From an uncultured bacterium (GTDB taxonomy: Bacteria; Bacteroidota; Bacteroidia; Bacteroidales; CAIWKO01), in contig CAIOYH010000124.1 in assembly GCA_903862465.1 (NCBI GenBank), forward strand, positions 1 to 61,795: a stretch of 61,795 nucleotides of DNA, read 5' to 3'. Of the stretch, positions 41,139 through 50,959 are shown piece after piece; position 1 is the stretch's first letter; each line of letters begins with the position of its first letter. A program made the translations under genes and the position numbers. The notes under the pieces are model-generated. The model searched no databases. It was not told the origin of the DNA and was given only the letters and a program-made list of their open reading frames with translations.

Positions 41139-43502
41139 ATGAAAAGAATCACACTTGCGCTCATCACCCTCTCGCTATTTTTGACGACAACAGCATTTTC
41201 TCAAGACAAAATTCAAATTACAGGACAGATAAAAGACAATCAAACAAAAGATAATTTGGAGTTTTGTAACGTCAGCGTTATCAACCAAAAAGATAGCCTC
41301 ATCACCATTGCCGCAACCAACCAAAATGGCTTTTTCACCTTATCACTTGATGGTGGAGCCTATCGGATTATCATCAGTATGATAGGTTACAAAACTGATA
41401 CCACGAAATTGTTTGGAGTGTCGCAAGACAAGTTTATAGGCGTTTTTCAGTTGAAACCCACTGTTGTCAATCTTTCTGAGGTTTCTGTTTCTGAAAGTTC
41501 CAAGGAAATCAAAACCGACAGAGACGTGCAAATCGTTACCGAAAAGATGAAATATGGTGCCACCAACACTCAGGATGTATTGGATAAAGTATCGGGTGTG
41601 GATATAGATAGATACAGCAACACCCTCAAAGTGGATAATGATGCCAAGGTGATTATCTTGGTGGATGGCATTGAAAAAGACCAACAATATATTAAGAACT
41701 TGTCGCCCGACCGTTTAAAAAAGATTGAAGTGATACGCGACCCAGGTGGCAGATATGCTTTGGAAGGCTATTCAGCAGTCATCAATATCATCTTGAAAAA
41801 AGATTATCAGGGCACTGAAATCTATGTTGACGACGAATTCCTTGCTGATCCCGATGCCATCAAAACAGAATATATTCCTGTATCAAACAGTATTTCGGCA
41901 ACTATCAATTATGTGTATAACAAAGTGAATGTGTATGCAAAATATAACAACAATATCGCCAAATTCAACTTCAATACTATAGATAAAAAGGAATATTACA
42001 ACGGATTGGTGATTGAGCGCAATGCGATTTCCAACACCGATTATAACACCAAATTCAAGCAGCTTTACCATAACTACACCCTCGGAACCGATTATTACAT
42101 CAATCCGAAACACACCTTGAGTTTCGAGACCAATTTATCTATGCAGCCCAAGAAACAAAATGGAAGCAATGAATTGTATAATGTGGTGAGCAGTTTGAAT
42201 GACAACATCCTTTCGAGCGACACATCCTTGACCCAAAATAGATCAAATAATACCAACTTTTATGCGTCTTTGTTCTATGAAGGAAACCTAGACGACAAGA
42301 ATGTTATCAACTCCAATTTCACATTTTCGAATTACAACAACTCCTATACCAATGAGTTCTCGCAACATGCTTATAGTTTAATTGAATCGGGCAACGATCA
42401 TAAGAACGCCACGAAATTCTATCTTGAATATACACATACCTTCAAAAACAAATCTTCCTTACAAGTGGGTTATGGCAATACATGGGAAGGACTCAACAGC
42501 AATTTTACTACTGACTCCACAAGTAAATTCACATATACTGACGTTCGCCATAAGCTGTATTCCTACTACAATTGGCAAATTGCGAAACGTTTGGGCATTA
42601 AAATTGGAATTGCAGGCGAAACAAGCAACCCCAATTCAGATGGATTTAAACGTTCCTATTTCATCCTTCAACCCTATCTTGATGTAAAGATTGAAGCCTC
42701 AAAGAATTTGGTTTTCAAAGCGAAATACAGGTCAGCCACTGCCTATCCCGACATAAGTCAAACCAATCCTTATGTTACCTTTGTGGATATGCAAAGCGTA
42801 AGAACAGGTAATCCGAGCCTGAAACCCGAATTGGTGAACAAAGTTTCGCTGCAAACCACCATCATGCAAGGCTTGATAACCATTGAACCCTATTACCATT
42901 TCTCCAATAATTATATTTCTGAAGTGGGGACATTTCGCTCAGATAGTATCATTGAATATTCGACGAACAATGCAGGCAAATACAGGAATTGCGGTGTGGA
43001 GGGAAGCGTAACAATTCCATTCGGTAAGAATCTTTTTCTACAAACGAGTGTTGATTTGTATTTCAGCAGGATAAGGTATCTTGATAAAACCAACAAAATA
43101 AACGATTGGTCAACAAGCACTCAATTGATTTATCAAAATATAAAATCTAAGACGATGTTGGGAATGCAATATCAGAAAGCTAACCAAAAGTATATTACCG
43201 CACAAGGGTATAGATCAGGAAACAATGATTTTTGGGTAGTGTTTGTGCGTCAACCATTTTTCAAAGACAGACTTGCGGTGCAATTTGTTTACATCACTCC
43301 CATCACTTTAGGAGTAAGTTATAAACAAGAGAATTATATTAAAACAGATTATTATTCAGAGAGCAGATATAATCATATTGATATTTTGAAAAACATTATG
43401 ATACTCGAACTTTCTTATCGGTTCAACAAAGGAAAATCCGTAAATAAAAAAGAAAAAGAGATAGAAAAGATTAACGAAAAGGGTAATAAAGGGTTGTTCT
43501 AA
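41139..43502 (+). CDS. TonB-receptor-like outer-membrane beta-barrel protein
   Basis: The start is set at the ATG at 41139, which begins a signal peptide (MKRITLALITLSLFLTTTAFSQ); the frame 45 bp upstream lacks one. The product is 787 aa. Residues ~25-110 form a carboxypeptidase-regulatory/CNA-like beta domain (GQIKDNQTKDNLEFCNVSV). A plug-like domain follows (TNTQDVLDKVSGVDID, IILVDGIEK, IEVIRDPGGRYALEGYSAVINI). From ~280 it is a 14-22-strand-type outer-membrane barrel of the Bacteroidota OMP_b-brl_3 kind, with alternating aromatic strands. No SusD partner is adjacent, so the substrate cannot be guessed. A Lys/Glu-rich tail ends the protein. Confidence 0.88.
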   Translation: MKRITLALITLSLFLTTTAFSQDKIQITGQIKDNQTKDNLEFCNVSVINQKDSLITIAATNQNGFFTLSLDGGAYRIIISMIGYKTDTTKLFGVSQDKFIGVFQLKPTVVNLSEVSVSESSKEIKTDRDVQIVTEKMKYGATNTQDVLDKVSGVDIDRYSNTLKVDNDAKVIILVDGIEKDQQYIKNLSPDRLKKIEVIRDPGGRYALEGYSAVINIILKKDYQGTEIYVDDEFLADPDAIKTEYIPVSNSISATINYVYNKVNVYAKYNNNIAKFNFNTIDKKEYYNGLVIERNAISNTDYNTKFKQLYHNYTLGTDYYINPKHTLSFETNLSMQPKKQNGSNELYNVVSSLNDNILSSDTSLTQNRSNNTNFYASLFYEGNLDDKNVINSNFTFSNYNNSYTNEFSQHAYSLIESGNDHKNATKFYLEYTHTFKNKSSLQVGYGNTWEGLNSNFTTDSTSKFTYTDVRHKLYSYYNWQIAKRLGIKIGIAGETSNPNSDGFKRSYFILQPYLDVKIEASKNLVFKAKYRSATAYPDISQTNPYVTFVDMQSVRTGNPSLKPELVNKVSLQTTIMQGLITIEPYYHFSNNYISEVGTFRSDSIIEYSTNNAGKYRNCGVEGSVTIPFGKNLFLQTSVDLYFSRIRYLDKTNKINDWSTSTQLIYQNIKSKTMLGMQYQKANQKYITAQGYRSGNNDFWVVFVRQPFFKDRLAVQFVYITPITLGVSYKQENYIKTDYYSESRYNHIDILKNIMILELSYRFNKGKSVNKKEKEIEKINEKGNKGLF

Positions 43503-43568
43503 AAAAGATAGTAGGATGGCATAGCATCTCTAATGCTGATCTTAATACTCCCCCCAACTACATATAGT

Positions 43569-44480
43569 TTAAACAATTAACCCCCCAATAAGTTCTTTAA
43601 CAGCCCTTATACGATGATTGTCGCAATATGCATCCAATTGATGAACTATCTTTTCGCTGATGGCAGGATCAATAAAGTTGGCAGTTCCCACTTGAATGGC
43701 GGTGGCTCCTGCTAAAAGGAATTCGACAGCATCAGTAAAATTCATGATGCCACCCAATCCAATTACGGGGATTTTAACCGCCTGACTTACTTGCCACACC
43801 ATGCGCAAAGCAATGGGTTTTACACAAGGACCCGAAAGTCCACCCGTGATGGTTGAAAGAATAGGGCGACGAGATTCGGCATCAATAGCCATACCTAACA
43901 CTGTATTGATGAGCGACACACTATCGGCTCCTTCGTCTTCAACGGCTTTAGCAATTTCGGATATACTCGTAACGTTAGGCGATAATTTTACGATAAGCGT
44001 TTTATGGTATGCCGCCCTAACTGCCTTGGTAACTTCGGTTGCCGAAGCACAAGAAGTGCCAAAAGCCATACCGCCTTGTTTCACATTGGGGCACGAAATA
44101 TTGAGTTCGATGGCAGGAATATGCTCCAAATCGTTGAGCTTTTCGACCACGGTGACGTAATCTTCAAGTTTGGAGCCCGAAACATTGACGATGATATGAG
44201 TGTTATAATGCTTGATGTTAGGATAAATATCGTTGATAAAAGCATCAACTCCTTTGTTTTGAAGTCCGACAGCATTCAACATACCCGCAGGGGTTTCAGC
44301 CATGCGGGGATAAGCATTCCCTTGGCGAGCTTCCAATGTGGTACCTTTCACAATGATGCCACCTAAGCTGTCGATGTTAAGAAAGTCTTCGAATTCGGGA
44401 CCATAACCAAAGGTTCCTGATGCCGTAAGAACAGGGTTCTTAAATTCGAGAGCCCCGATTTTTACTTTTAAATCTGCCAT
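43569..44480 (-). CDS. pyrD: Dihydroorotate dehydrogenase B, catalytic subunit
   Basis: A 303-aa class 1B enzyme that oxidises dihydroorotate to orotate with FMN. Marks: [68 protein letters not shown] (active-site loop), and [27 protein letters not shown] (FMN phosphate). Its start overlaps the end of pyrK by 13 bp, so the two subunits are coupled; PyrK passes electrons from PyrD to NAD. Confidence 0.96.
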   Translation of the reverse strand: MADLKVKIGALEFKNPVLTASGTFGYGPEFEDFLNIDSLGGIIVKGTTLEARQGNAYPRMAETPAGMLNAVGLQNKGVDAFINDIYPNIKHYNTHIIVNVSGSKLEDYVTVVEKLNDLEHIPAIELNISCPNVKQGGMAFGTSCASATEVTKAVRAAYHKTLIVKLSPNVTSISEIAKAVEDEGADSVSLINTVLGMAIDAESRRPILSTITGGLSGPCVKPIALRMVWQVSQAVKIPVIGLGGIMNFTDAVEFLLAGATAIQVGTANFIDPAISEKIVHQLDAYCDNHRIRAVKELIGGLIV

Positions 44481-45241
44481 TTTAGTTGATTTATATTAAA
44501 CACAGGACCTTCGGTGCAAACACATTTGTTGCCTTTGTCGGTTTCGGCAACGCAACACAAACAAGCACCTATGCCACATGCCATGGTATTTTCGAGAGAC
44601 ACTTCGCAATCCACCTGTTGTTGTTTGGCAATAGCAGCAAACACTTTCATCATGGGTAAAGGTCCACAACAATACAAACGCTGAAAACTACTCAATTTCT
44701 TCATGATGGAATTGTTGGTGATGAATCCTTTTTCACCCATAGAACCATCATCTGTGGAGATAAATACATCGCCATATTTCTTAAACTCTTTCGCTTCCAA
44801 AATATCAATCATCGTTCTTCCCCCTAACAAAATAGTCGCTTTTATGTGTTTCTGATGAAGATGACGAGCCAAATAAAGCATGGGTGCAATGCCACAGCCA
44901 CCCCCTGCTAAGATCACATTGGTAACGCCATCCATGTTAAACGTATTGCCTAAAGGATAAACCAAATTGACAGTTTCGTTTACTTTTAGCGTGGACAGGG
45001 TTTGTGTGCCTTGCCCAACAATTTTCACCAGCATATAAAGCACATTCTTGGCATAATCCACATCATGAATAGAAATGGGACGGCGCAGAAAAACATTGGG
45101 GTTGTTGTCAACTTTTATTTCGGCAAATTGCCCGGGCAACATCTCGGGAAGTGCATTTGAAGATGTCAAACCTAAAATAAAATAATCATCGCTGAGTCGT
45201 CGGTTTGAGCAGACAGTTAAATCATTAATGTATTTTTTCAT
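44468..45241 (-). CDS. pyrK: Dihydroorotate dehydrogenase B, electron transfer subunit
   Basis: A 257-aa ferredoxin-reductase-like protein. FAD-binding beta barrel with [14 protein letters not shown]-binding region with [16 protein letters not shown] and [12 protein letters not shown]-terminal [2Fe-2S] site has CGIGACLCC plus a later C near [10 protein letters not shown]. It couples PyrD to NAD+. Transcribed before pyrD with a 13-bp overlap. A terminator at 45253-45276 separates it from the upstream DUF5606 gene. Confidence 0.96.
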   Translation of the reverse strand: MKKYINDLTVCSNRRLSDDYFILGLTSSNALPEMLPGQFAEIKVDNNPNVFLRRPISIHDVDYAKNVLYMLVKIVGQGTQTLSTLKVNETVNLVYPLGNTFNMDGVTNVILAGGGCGIAPMLYLARHLHQKHIKATILLGGRTMIDILEAKEFKKYGDVFISTDDGSMGEKGFITNNSIMKKLSSFQRLYCCGPLPMMKVFAAIAKQQQVDCEVSLENTMACGIGACLCCVAETDKGNKCVCTEGPVFNINQLKWQI

Positions 45242-45252
45242 CGTTTTTATGT

Positions 45253-45276
45253 AAAAAAAAAGTCCGTAAACGGACC
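45253..45276 (-). terminator. Terminator between the DUF5606 gene and pyrK
   Basis: Stem GTCCGT/ACGGAC with a short loop, followed on the minus strand by nine T. It lies 10 bp past the DUF5606 stop, just before the pyrK ATG. Confidence 0.75.
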
Positions 45277-45285
45277 TTCAATCTA

Positions 45286-45813
45286 TTATTCAGTTTCCTT
45301 TTTTGCTTTTACGGTTTTCTTTGGAGTGACTGATTTGGGCTTATCCTCCGATTTTTTAACCTTCTTCGGTTTATCTTTTACAATTTCGTCTTTCACTACA
45401 GCCCCATCTTCAACAACTTCTTCCGCTTCTGTGAAATCAAGCATGTTATTTTCTTGAAGTTGATTATACCAGTAAAAAACTTTTTTTATGTCGGAAGTAT
45501 AAACTTGTTCTTTATCATAAGACGGCAGCACTTGCTCGAAATAGGCACGAATTTTTTTATCATCCTCTTTATGACTAATAGCTTTACCCCCATTTTCCTT
45601 TTCAGCAATTAATTTAAAGACCTTGATCAAAGGAACATCATCTTCAATGGCATAGATACTAATATCCTTCATCTTACTAATTTTATCAGAAGGATAAATC
45701 GGAATTCTTTTTTTATCAATGAGCGATTCAACGATCATTCCTGTTTTGATAGTAGAAATTATTTTGTACAAACCGGGCTTGCCAGTAACGGACAGTATCT
45801 CTTTTAAATCCAT
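45286..45813 (-). CDS. DUF5606 family protein
   Basis: A 175-aa protein. Residues 1-135 match the Bacteroidota DUF5606 pattern: MDLKEILSVTGKPGLYKII, VESLIDKKRIPI, SIYAIEDDVPLIKVF, YDKEQVYTSDIKKVFYWYN. A Lys/Glu-rich tail of ~40 residues (KPKKVKKSEDKPKS) follows. The function is unknown; the small beta-rich N-terminus suggests nucleic-acid or protein binding only by inference. TAATTTTG at 45833-45840 sits 20 bp before the ATG. Confidence 0.85.
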   Translation of the reverse strand: MDLKEILSVTGKPGLYKIISTIKTGMIVESLIDKKRIPIYPSDKISKMKDISIYAIEDDVPLIKVFKLIAEKENGGKAISHKEDDKKIRAYFEQVLPSYDKEQVYTSDIKKVFYWYNQLQENNMLDFTEAEEVVEDGAVVKDEIVKDKPKKVKKSEDKPKSVTPKKTVKAKKETE

Positions 45814-45832
45814 AATAGTTTTTGTTTTTTTG

Positions 45833-45840
45833 CAAAATTA
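45833..45840 (-). promoter_or_regulatory. Putative -7 element for the DUF5606 gene
   Basis: The minus strand reads TAATTTTG at a suitable distance from the ATG at 45813. Confidence 0.45.
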
Positions 45841-45918
45841 AATATTATTCTTCACAATGCGTAAAAAAACTGAATAATTCATTTGTTAATGAAAAATTGG
45901 TGGGTGAATAAATTTCAT

Positions 45919-45926
45919 TACATTTG
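45919..45926 (+). promoter_or_regulatory. Putative -7 element for the amgK-like gene
   Basis: TACATTTG matches TAnnTTTG and ends 18 bp before the ATG at 45945. This argues against the in-frame start at 45924, which would lie inside the element. Confidence 0.5.
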
Positions 45927-45944
45927 TGGTATCATTCAAAATTT

Positions 45945-47375
45945 ATGACAAACAATCTACAAGAAAAACTATTTGCACTGTTTCACAAACATTATGTTGC
46001 CTATCCGCAGGAGATGACAGAATTGGCTGCATCGGGCTCTAACCGTAAGTATTACAGACTTCGACTTGGCGACAAAACTACTATTGCAGCCTTTAATAAT
46101 GACGAAAAAGAGAATCAGGCTTTCGTAAGTTTCACGCAGCAATTCGCAAAGGCAGGCTTGCCTGTTCCTATTATTTTAGAAGAAAATTTAGCAGAAGACA
46201 TTTATTTAATCAATGATTTGGGCGATGAAACTTTGTTTTCTTATTTGGAAACGCATAGGCAAGAGGGATTTTCGGAGAAACAAATGGACTTATATAAAAA
46301 TGTCTTGGGAGATTTGTTGCGTTTTCAATTTGACACCTTAAACACCTTTGATTACACAGCTTGTTATCCGCGAGAAAGTTTTGATAAGCAATCTATGATG
46401 TGGGATTTGAATTATTTTAAATATTACTTTCTGAAGCTTGCAGGCATTCATTTCGATGAGCAAAAATTGGAAGATGATTTTATCACTTTTTCTGATTATC
46501 TATTACAAACGGATTGCAATTATTTTCTATATCGGGATTTTCAATCACGAAACATCATGATTCATGAAAATAAGTTGTATTATATAGATTATCAGGGAGG
46601 AAGGAAGGGTGCATTGCAGTATGATGTTTCTTCATTGCTCTACGATGCGAAAGCAGATATCCCGCAGGAAACACGTGAAAAATTGCTTGATTATTATATA
46701 GATTTATTACAGCAAAAAACCCGAATCAATGCGGAAGATTTCCGAAAGTACTATTATGGCTACGTGTTAATACGGATTATGCAAGCCATGGGAACTTATG
46801 GATTTAGAGGGTTCTATGAAAACAAAACGCATTTCTTGAAAAGTATTCCCTTTGCAGTAGCTAATTTGAAGTGGATAGTGCAACATAGTGAATTACCTGT
46901 GGAACTTCCAACATTGAAGGATGTTTTTTATCAAATTATATCTTCTGAAAAGCTTAAAAAATTCGACACGGTTACCGCAGAAACCATTACTGTTTTTGTA
47001 AACAGTTTCTCTTTCAAGAAAGGATATCCTGTTGATTCAAGTGGAAATGGCGGTGGTTTTGTTTTTGATTGCCGTGCCTTGCCAAATCCTGGGCGATATG
47101 AAGCGTATAAAAGTTTGACAGGGAAAGATGAAGCCGTGAAAGTTTATTTGGAGCAATATCCCGAAATAGAAACATTTTTTGAGAGTAGTAGTAATTTGGC
47201 ATGTCAATCTGTTGAAAATTATATAGAACGTGGCTTTACGAGCTTGATGATTTCCTATGGTTGTACGGGTGGACAGCATCGTTCTGTTTATTTTGCTGAG
47301 CGTTTGGGACGGCATATTCGCGAAAAATATAATATTAAAGTAAAAGTAATCCATAAAGAACAAACAGGAATCTGA
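45945..47375 (+). CDS. AmgK-like amino-sugar kinase fused to a RapZ C-terminal domain
   Basis: 476 aa from the ATG at 45945. Residues ~1-325 are an aminoglycoside-phosphotransferase-like kinase: LAASGSNRKYYRL (glycine-rich loop), YRDFQSRNIMIH (catalytic Asp, Asn) and IDYQGG (metal Asp), close to AmgK, which makes MurNAc-1-P/GlcNAc-1-P in peptidoglycan recycling. Residues ~340-475 match the C-terminal domain of RapZ: VFDCRALPNPGRYEAYK and GCTGGQHRSVYFAERL, the segment that binds glucosamine-6-phosphate in enterobacterial RapZ. The RapZ N-terminal P-loop half is absent. The stop overlaps the next ATG (TGATG), coupling it to the MurU-like gene. I infer that the fused domain senses an amino-sugar phosphate and tunes the kinase. 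Confidence 0.85.
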   Translation: MTNNLQEKLFALFHKHYVAYPQEMTELAASGSNRKYYRLRLGDKTTIAAFNNDEKENQAFVSFTQQFAKAGLPVPIILEENLAEDIYLINDLGDETLFSYLETHRQEGFSEKQMDLYKNVLGDLLRFQFDTLNTFDYTACYPRESFDKQSMMWDLNYFKYYFLKLAGIHFDEQKLEDDFITFSDYLLQTDCNYFLYRDFQSRNIMIHENKLYYIDYQGGRKGALQYDVSSLLYDAKADIPQETREKLLDYYIDLLQQKTRINAEDFRKYYYGYVLIRIMQAMGTYGFRGFYENKTHFLKSIPFAVANLKWIVQHSELPVELPTLKDVFYQIISSEKLKKFDTVTAETITVFVNSFSFKKGYPVDSSGNGGGFVFDCRALPNPGRYEAYKSLTGKDEAVKVYLEQYPEIETFFESSSNLACQSVENYIERGFTSLMISYGCTGGQHRSVYFAERLGRHIREKYNIKVKVIHKEQTGI

Positions 47376-48094
47376 TGAAAGCGATGATATTTGCAGCAGG
47401 CATGGGAACACGCCTCGGAACCTTGACCGAATATAAGCCAAAAGCTTTGGTGGAAGTGAACGGGAAACCCATGTTGGAACATGTGGTTGATTATTTAAAA
47501 AGTTATTGCATCACGAATATCATCATTAACGTGCATCACTTTGCGGATATGATAGTTGATTTTGTGGCACTCAAAAACAATTTCGACATCAATATCGCCT
47601 TCTCTTATGAAAGCAAAGAGCTGTTGGATACCGGTGGCGGACTTGTGGAAGCTTCATGGTTTTTTGACAAAAAGGAACCTTTTATTGTGCATAATGTGGA
47701 TATACTTTCGAAAACCAATCTTCAGGAAGTTATTTTTCAGCATAAAAAACAGGAAACTTTGGCAACTTTAGTGGTAAAAAATAGAGAAACGGCACGATAT
47801 ATCCTCATTGATTCAGCAGGGGAATTATGCGGATGGCGCAACAAAAAAACAGGTGAAGAAATCATTGTTAGAGAATCAGAAACCTTGTTCGAAGCTGCTT
47901 ACAGCGGCATACAAGTGGTGGATCCGAAGATATTTTCTCTGAATAAAATGCATGGAAAATTCTCGATTACGCCTATGTATTTAGAATTAGCAAAGGAACA
48001 TAGAATTTCAACCTATTTAGATAAAGATTTATGGTTCGATTTAGGGAAACCTGAGAGTATTGCCGAAGCTGAACGTGTTTTTTTCAATAAATAA
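47375..48094 (+). CDS. murU: MurU-like nucleotidyltransferase
   Basis: A 239-aa sugar-1-phosphate nucleotidyltransferase: MIFAAGMGTRLGTLTEYKPKAL (nucleotide-binding signature), VEVNGKPMLEHVVDYL, IINVHHFADMI, LLDTGGGLVEA, and VHNVDILS (metal Asp). Size and sequence fit MurU (N-acetylmuramate-1-phosphate uridylyltransferase), which uses the product of AmgK. The 1-nt stop/start overlap with the kinase gene supports a two-step salvage route to UDP-MurNAc. Identification rests on context plus the general fold, so mannose- or glucose-1-P specificity is not excluded. Confidence 0.8.
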   Translation: MKAMIFAAGMGTRLGTLTEYKPKALVEVNGKPMLEHVVDYLKSYCITNIIINVHHFADMIVDFVALKNNFDINIAFSYESKELLDTGGGLVEASWFFDKKEPFIVHNVDILSKTNLQEVIFQHKKQETLATLVVKNRETARYILIDSAGELCGWRNKKTGEEIIVRESETLFEAAYSGIQVVDPKIFSLNKMHGKFSITPMYLELAKEHRISTYLDKDLWFDLGKPESIAEAERVFFNK

Positions 48095-48106
48095 TATTTT
48101 ATCATT

Positions 48107-50959
48107 ATGGAATTTTTAAAAAAAACAGCGCAACACCTTCTTAAATATGATACGGAAAAACTTATCAATTCGTGCGTTGTGTTGCCCAATAGACGAGCAG
48201 CGGTATTTCTAAAGAAATATATATCTTCTGATATTGAAAAGGCGATTTTTTTGCCTCGGATTACGTCCATACAGGATTTTGTTATCGAACTTTCAGGAAA
48301 AAGCATCCTTGATGAATATAGTGCTTTGGTTGCGTTATATAAAAGCTACACAACCGTCAAAACAAACGATACAGAAAGTTTTGATGATTTCCTAAAATGG
48401 GGAACTAAACTGCTGCACGATTTTGATGAGATAGACCAACAATTGGCTGATGCGCATTTTATTTTCACCTATCTAAAAGAAGATAAAAACTTGGTTTTAT
48501 GGTCGCTCGACAAGAAGCCTTTGAGTGAATTTCAACAGAATTATCTTAACTTCTATGAGATATTATACGACATTTACGCCAATTTCACCCAACGTATTGC
48601 AGAAAAAGGTTTTGCCAATTATGGTATGGCATGTAGAATTGCTGTTGAGAGATTGCAAAAAAAAGGATATGCAAACAAATATCAGAAGGTGATTTTTGCA
48701 GGACTTAATGCGCTCGGAACGGCTGAGAAGACGATTATTGAATATTATTTGCACAATGAAACTGCTGAGATTCTATGGGATGCAGATGCCTATTATATTG
48801 ATAATCCAAAACAAGAGGCAGGAAATTTTATCAGAAGTTATTTGAGTCAATGGCATCTGAAGGAGACCAATTGGATAGATACCAATTTAGCTTCGGACGA
48901 AAAAGAAATTCATATTGTGGGCATTGCAGGAAACATTGGGCAAGCAAAATATACAGCGGGTGAAATTGCCCATTTGCTCAGCAATGATTCGAAATCAGAG
49001 AATATCTCCATCATTTTGAATGAAGAAAGTTTGCTGATTCCTATGCTCAATTCGATACCCGATGGCATTGATAGATTTAATATCACCATGGGCTTTCCGA
49101 TGAAGCTTTCGCCTGTGTTCACCTTGTTTGAAATTATATTTACCCTGCACGAAAACTCGGAACGATTCAGAGACAGCAAGAAAGCTGCCGAACCCTTGTT
49201 TTATTTCCAAGATTTACAGAAGCTTTTTGGACATTCATTCTTCACGACCTTACTGAATTCTGAAACAAAGAACAAGTTGGTGGCGCAACTCATTGGTCAA
49301 GGAAAGATTTTTTACACGCGTGGCGAAGTTCTGTATTTGCTCTCGAATCATACAGAGAAAGTGCCTGAGTCGGTTCGCAATATTTTTGCATCGTGGTACT
49401 ATCAGAGCAAGAATGCCATCGTCAGTTTGATTTCATTGATACATGATATAAAAAATATCATGCCCATCAAACAAAGTATTGAGCAAGAATTTCTCTATGA
49501 GGCGCATAAAGTGCTGAATCAAATTAAGCAAAGCGAAGAAGAATCGGGCATCATGATGACGCCACGAACGCTTCACCAAATTTTTAAACAAGCGATTTCG
49601 CAAAGCACCATCCCCTTTGTGGGCGAGCCTTTGAATGGTTTGCAAATTATGGGTATGTTGGAAACGAGAGCATTGGATTTCGAAACGGTGTTCATGCTTT
49701 CGGTGAATGAGGGCGTTTTGCCCAAGGGGAAATCGAACGCTTCCTTCATTCCGCATGGCATCAGGCAAGATGCCGGGATGACCACTTATGTGCATAATGA
49801 ACATATTTTTGCTTATCATTTCTATCATGTGTTGCAACGCAGCAAAAAGATTTATTTGCTTTATAACACCCAAGCGGATGACTTTGGCGGTGGCGAAAAA
49901 AGCAGGTTTATCAACCAATTGATTTATGAACTGCCGAAATACAATCCGAAAATCAAGATTATTGAAGAGTTTGTCGCGCTGCTTCCCCTCAAAGATACGC
50001 GAAAAATGTTTGTCATTAAAAAAGATGACGCTATCATGGAAAAGTTGGACCGTATAGGCGCTAAAGGCGTCTCCCCTTCTGCCTTAAACATCTATCGCAA
50101 ATGCAAACTACAGTATTATTTTGGCTATATAGCGGGCATACGCGAAGCCGATGAATTGACAGAGATACTTGATAATAGGGAATTTGGAAATCAGATACAC
50201 GATGTATTGCAACATTTGTATGAAAGCATCATTGGGCAAGAATTGATGCCTGAAATTTTAGATAACTTTATCAAGATTTATGAAGATGTCTTGATGAAAA
50301 ACTTTCTACAGAACAAAAATGATATTGACCGTTTGAGTGGCAAGAATCTATTGATTTATAATGTAATAAAAGATTATGTTCGTGATTTTTTGGAACGCGA
50401 AAAAGAGACCGTAAAGGAAGAATGTGCTGCTCATATTTCCCATAGGGTGATGATGATAGAAGAAAAGCTTGATGCCGACTTCACTATTCCAATCGGAGGA
50501 AAACCCAAAACGATTCATTTGACGGGAAAGCTCGATCGCGTTGATAAAATTGGAGATAGGATAAACATAATTGACTATAAAACAGGAAATGTTTCGAATA
50601 AGGATTTCAATTTCCACAATCTTTTTTTAGATGATCAGAACAGCAAATTTGATTACGCTTTCCAATTGATGTGCTATGCATATTTGTTTACAAAAACTCG
50701 TAACATTGCGGCTCAGGAGGAGTTGAATTGCGGCGTTTGGAGTTTTAAAACCTTGGGCGAAGATCTTCGAAATGTTTTCTATTTGCCTAATCCTGAAAGC
50801 AAAGATAAAACTTATGACATTACGAAAGAAATTATTTCGCAATTTGAAGAAGTGTTGGCTGATTTGCTCCTACAATTGTTTGATCGAGACGATGATTTTG
50901 TGCAGACAGCAAACGTTGATAATTGCGAAAATTGTATTTATGCGAATTTCTGCGTATGA
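48107..50959 (+). CDS. AddB-like PD-(D/E)XK nuclease with inactive helicase fold
   Basis: A 950-aa protein. The N-terminal part resembles the AddB helicase-like fold (VLPNRRAAVFLKKYI, LPRITSIQDFVIELSG) with no intact Walker A. MGMLETRALDFETVFMLSVNEGVLP is the typical central motif. The C-terminal nuclease domain starts near residue 660 (SPSALNIYRKCKLQYYFGY) and has GKLDRVDKIGDRINIIDYKTGN (catalytic Asp and DxK, ~806-825). Cysteines at ~664 and in CENCIYANFC at the end fit the AddB-type iron-sulfur staple. It acts in double-strand-break end resection, normally with an AddA/UvrD-type helicase, which is not in this window. It starts 12 bp after murU. Confidence 0.88.
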   Translation: MEFLKKTAQHLLKYDTEKLINSCVVLPNRRAAVFLKKYISSDIEKAIFLPRITSIQDFVIELSGKSILDEYSALVALYKSYTTVKTNDTESFDDFLKWGTKLLHDFDEIDQQLADAHFIFTYLKEDKNLVLWSLDKKPLSEFQQNYLNFYEILYDIYANFTQRIAEKGFANYGMACRIAVERLQKKGYANKYQKVIFAGLNALGTAEKTIIEYYLHNETAEILWDADAYYIDNPKQEAGNFIRSYLSQWHLKETNWIDTNLASDEKEIHIVGIAGNIGQAKYTAGEIAHLLSNDSKSENISIILNEESLLIPMLNSIPDGIDRFNITMGFPMKLSPVFTLFEIIFTLHENSERFRDSKKAAEPLFYFQDLQKLFGHSFFTTLLNSETKNKLVAQLIGQGKIFYTRGEVLYLLSNHTEKVPESVRNIFASWYYQSKNAIVSLISLIHDIKNIMPIKQSIEQEFLYEAHKVLNQIKQSEEESGIMMTPRTLHQIFKQAISQSTIPFVGEPLNGLQIMGMLETRALDFETVFMLSVNEGVLPKGKSNASFIPHGIRQDAGMTTYVHNEHIFAYHFYHVLQRSKKIYLLYNTQADDFGGGEKSRFINQLIYELPKYNPKIKIIEEFVALLPLKDTRKMFVIKKDDAIMEKLDRIGAKGVSPSALNIYRKCKLQYYFGYIAGIREADELTEILDNREFGNQIHDVLQHLYESIIGQELMPEILDNFIKIYEDVLMKNFLQNKNDIDRLSGKNLLIYNVIKDYVRDFLEREKETVKEECAAHISHRVMMIEEKLDADFTIPIGGKPKTIHLTGKLDRVDKIGDRINIIDYKTGNVSNKDFNFHNLFLDDQNSKFDYAFQLMCYAYLFTKTRNIAAQEELNCGVWSFKTLGEDLRNVFYLPNPESKDKTYDITKEIISQFEEVLADLLLQLFDRDDDFVQTANVDNCENCIYANFCV

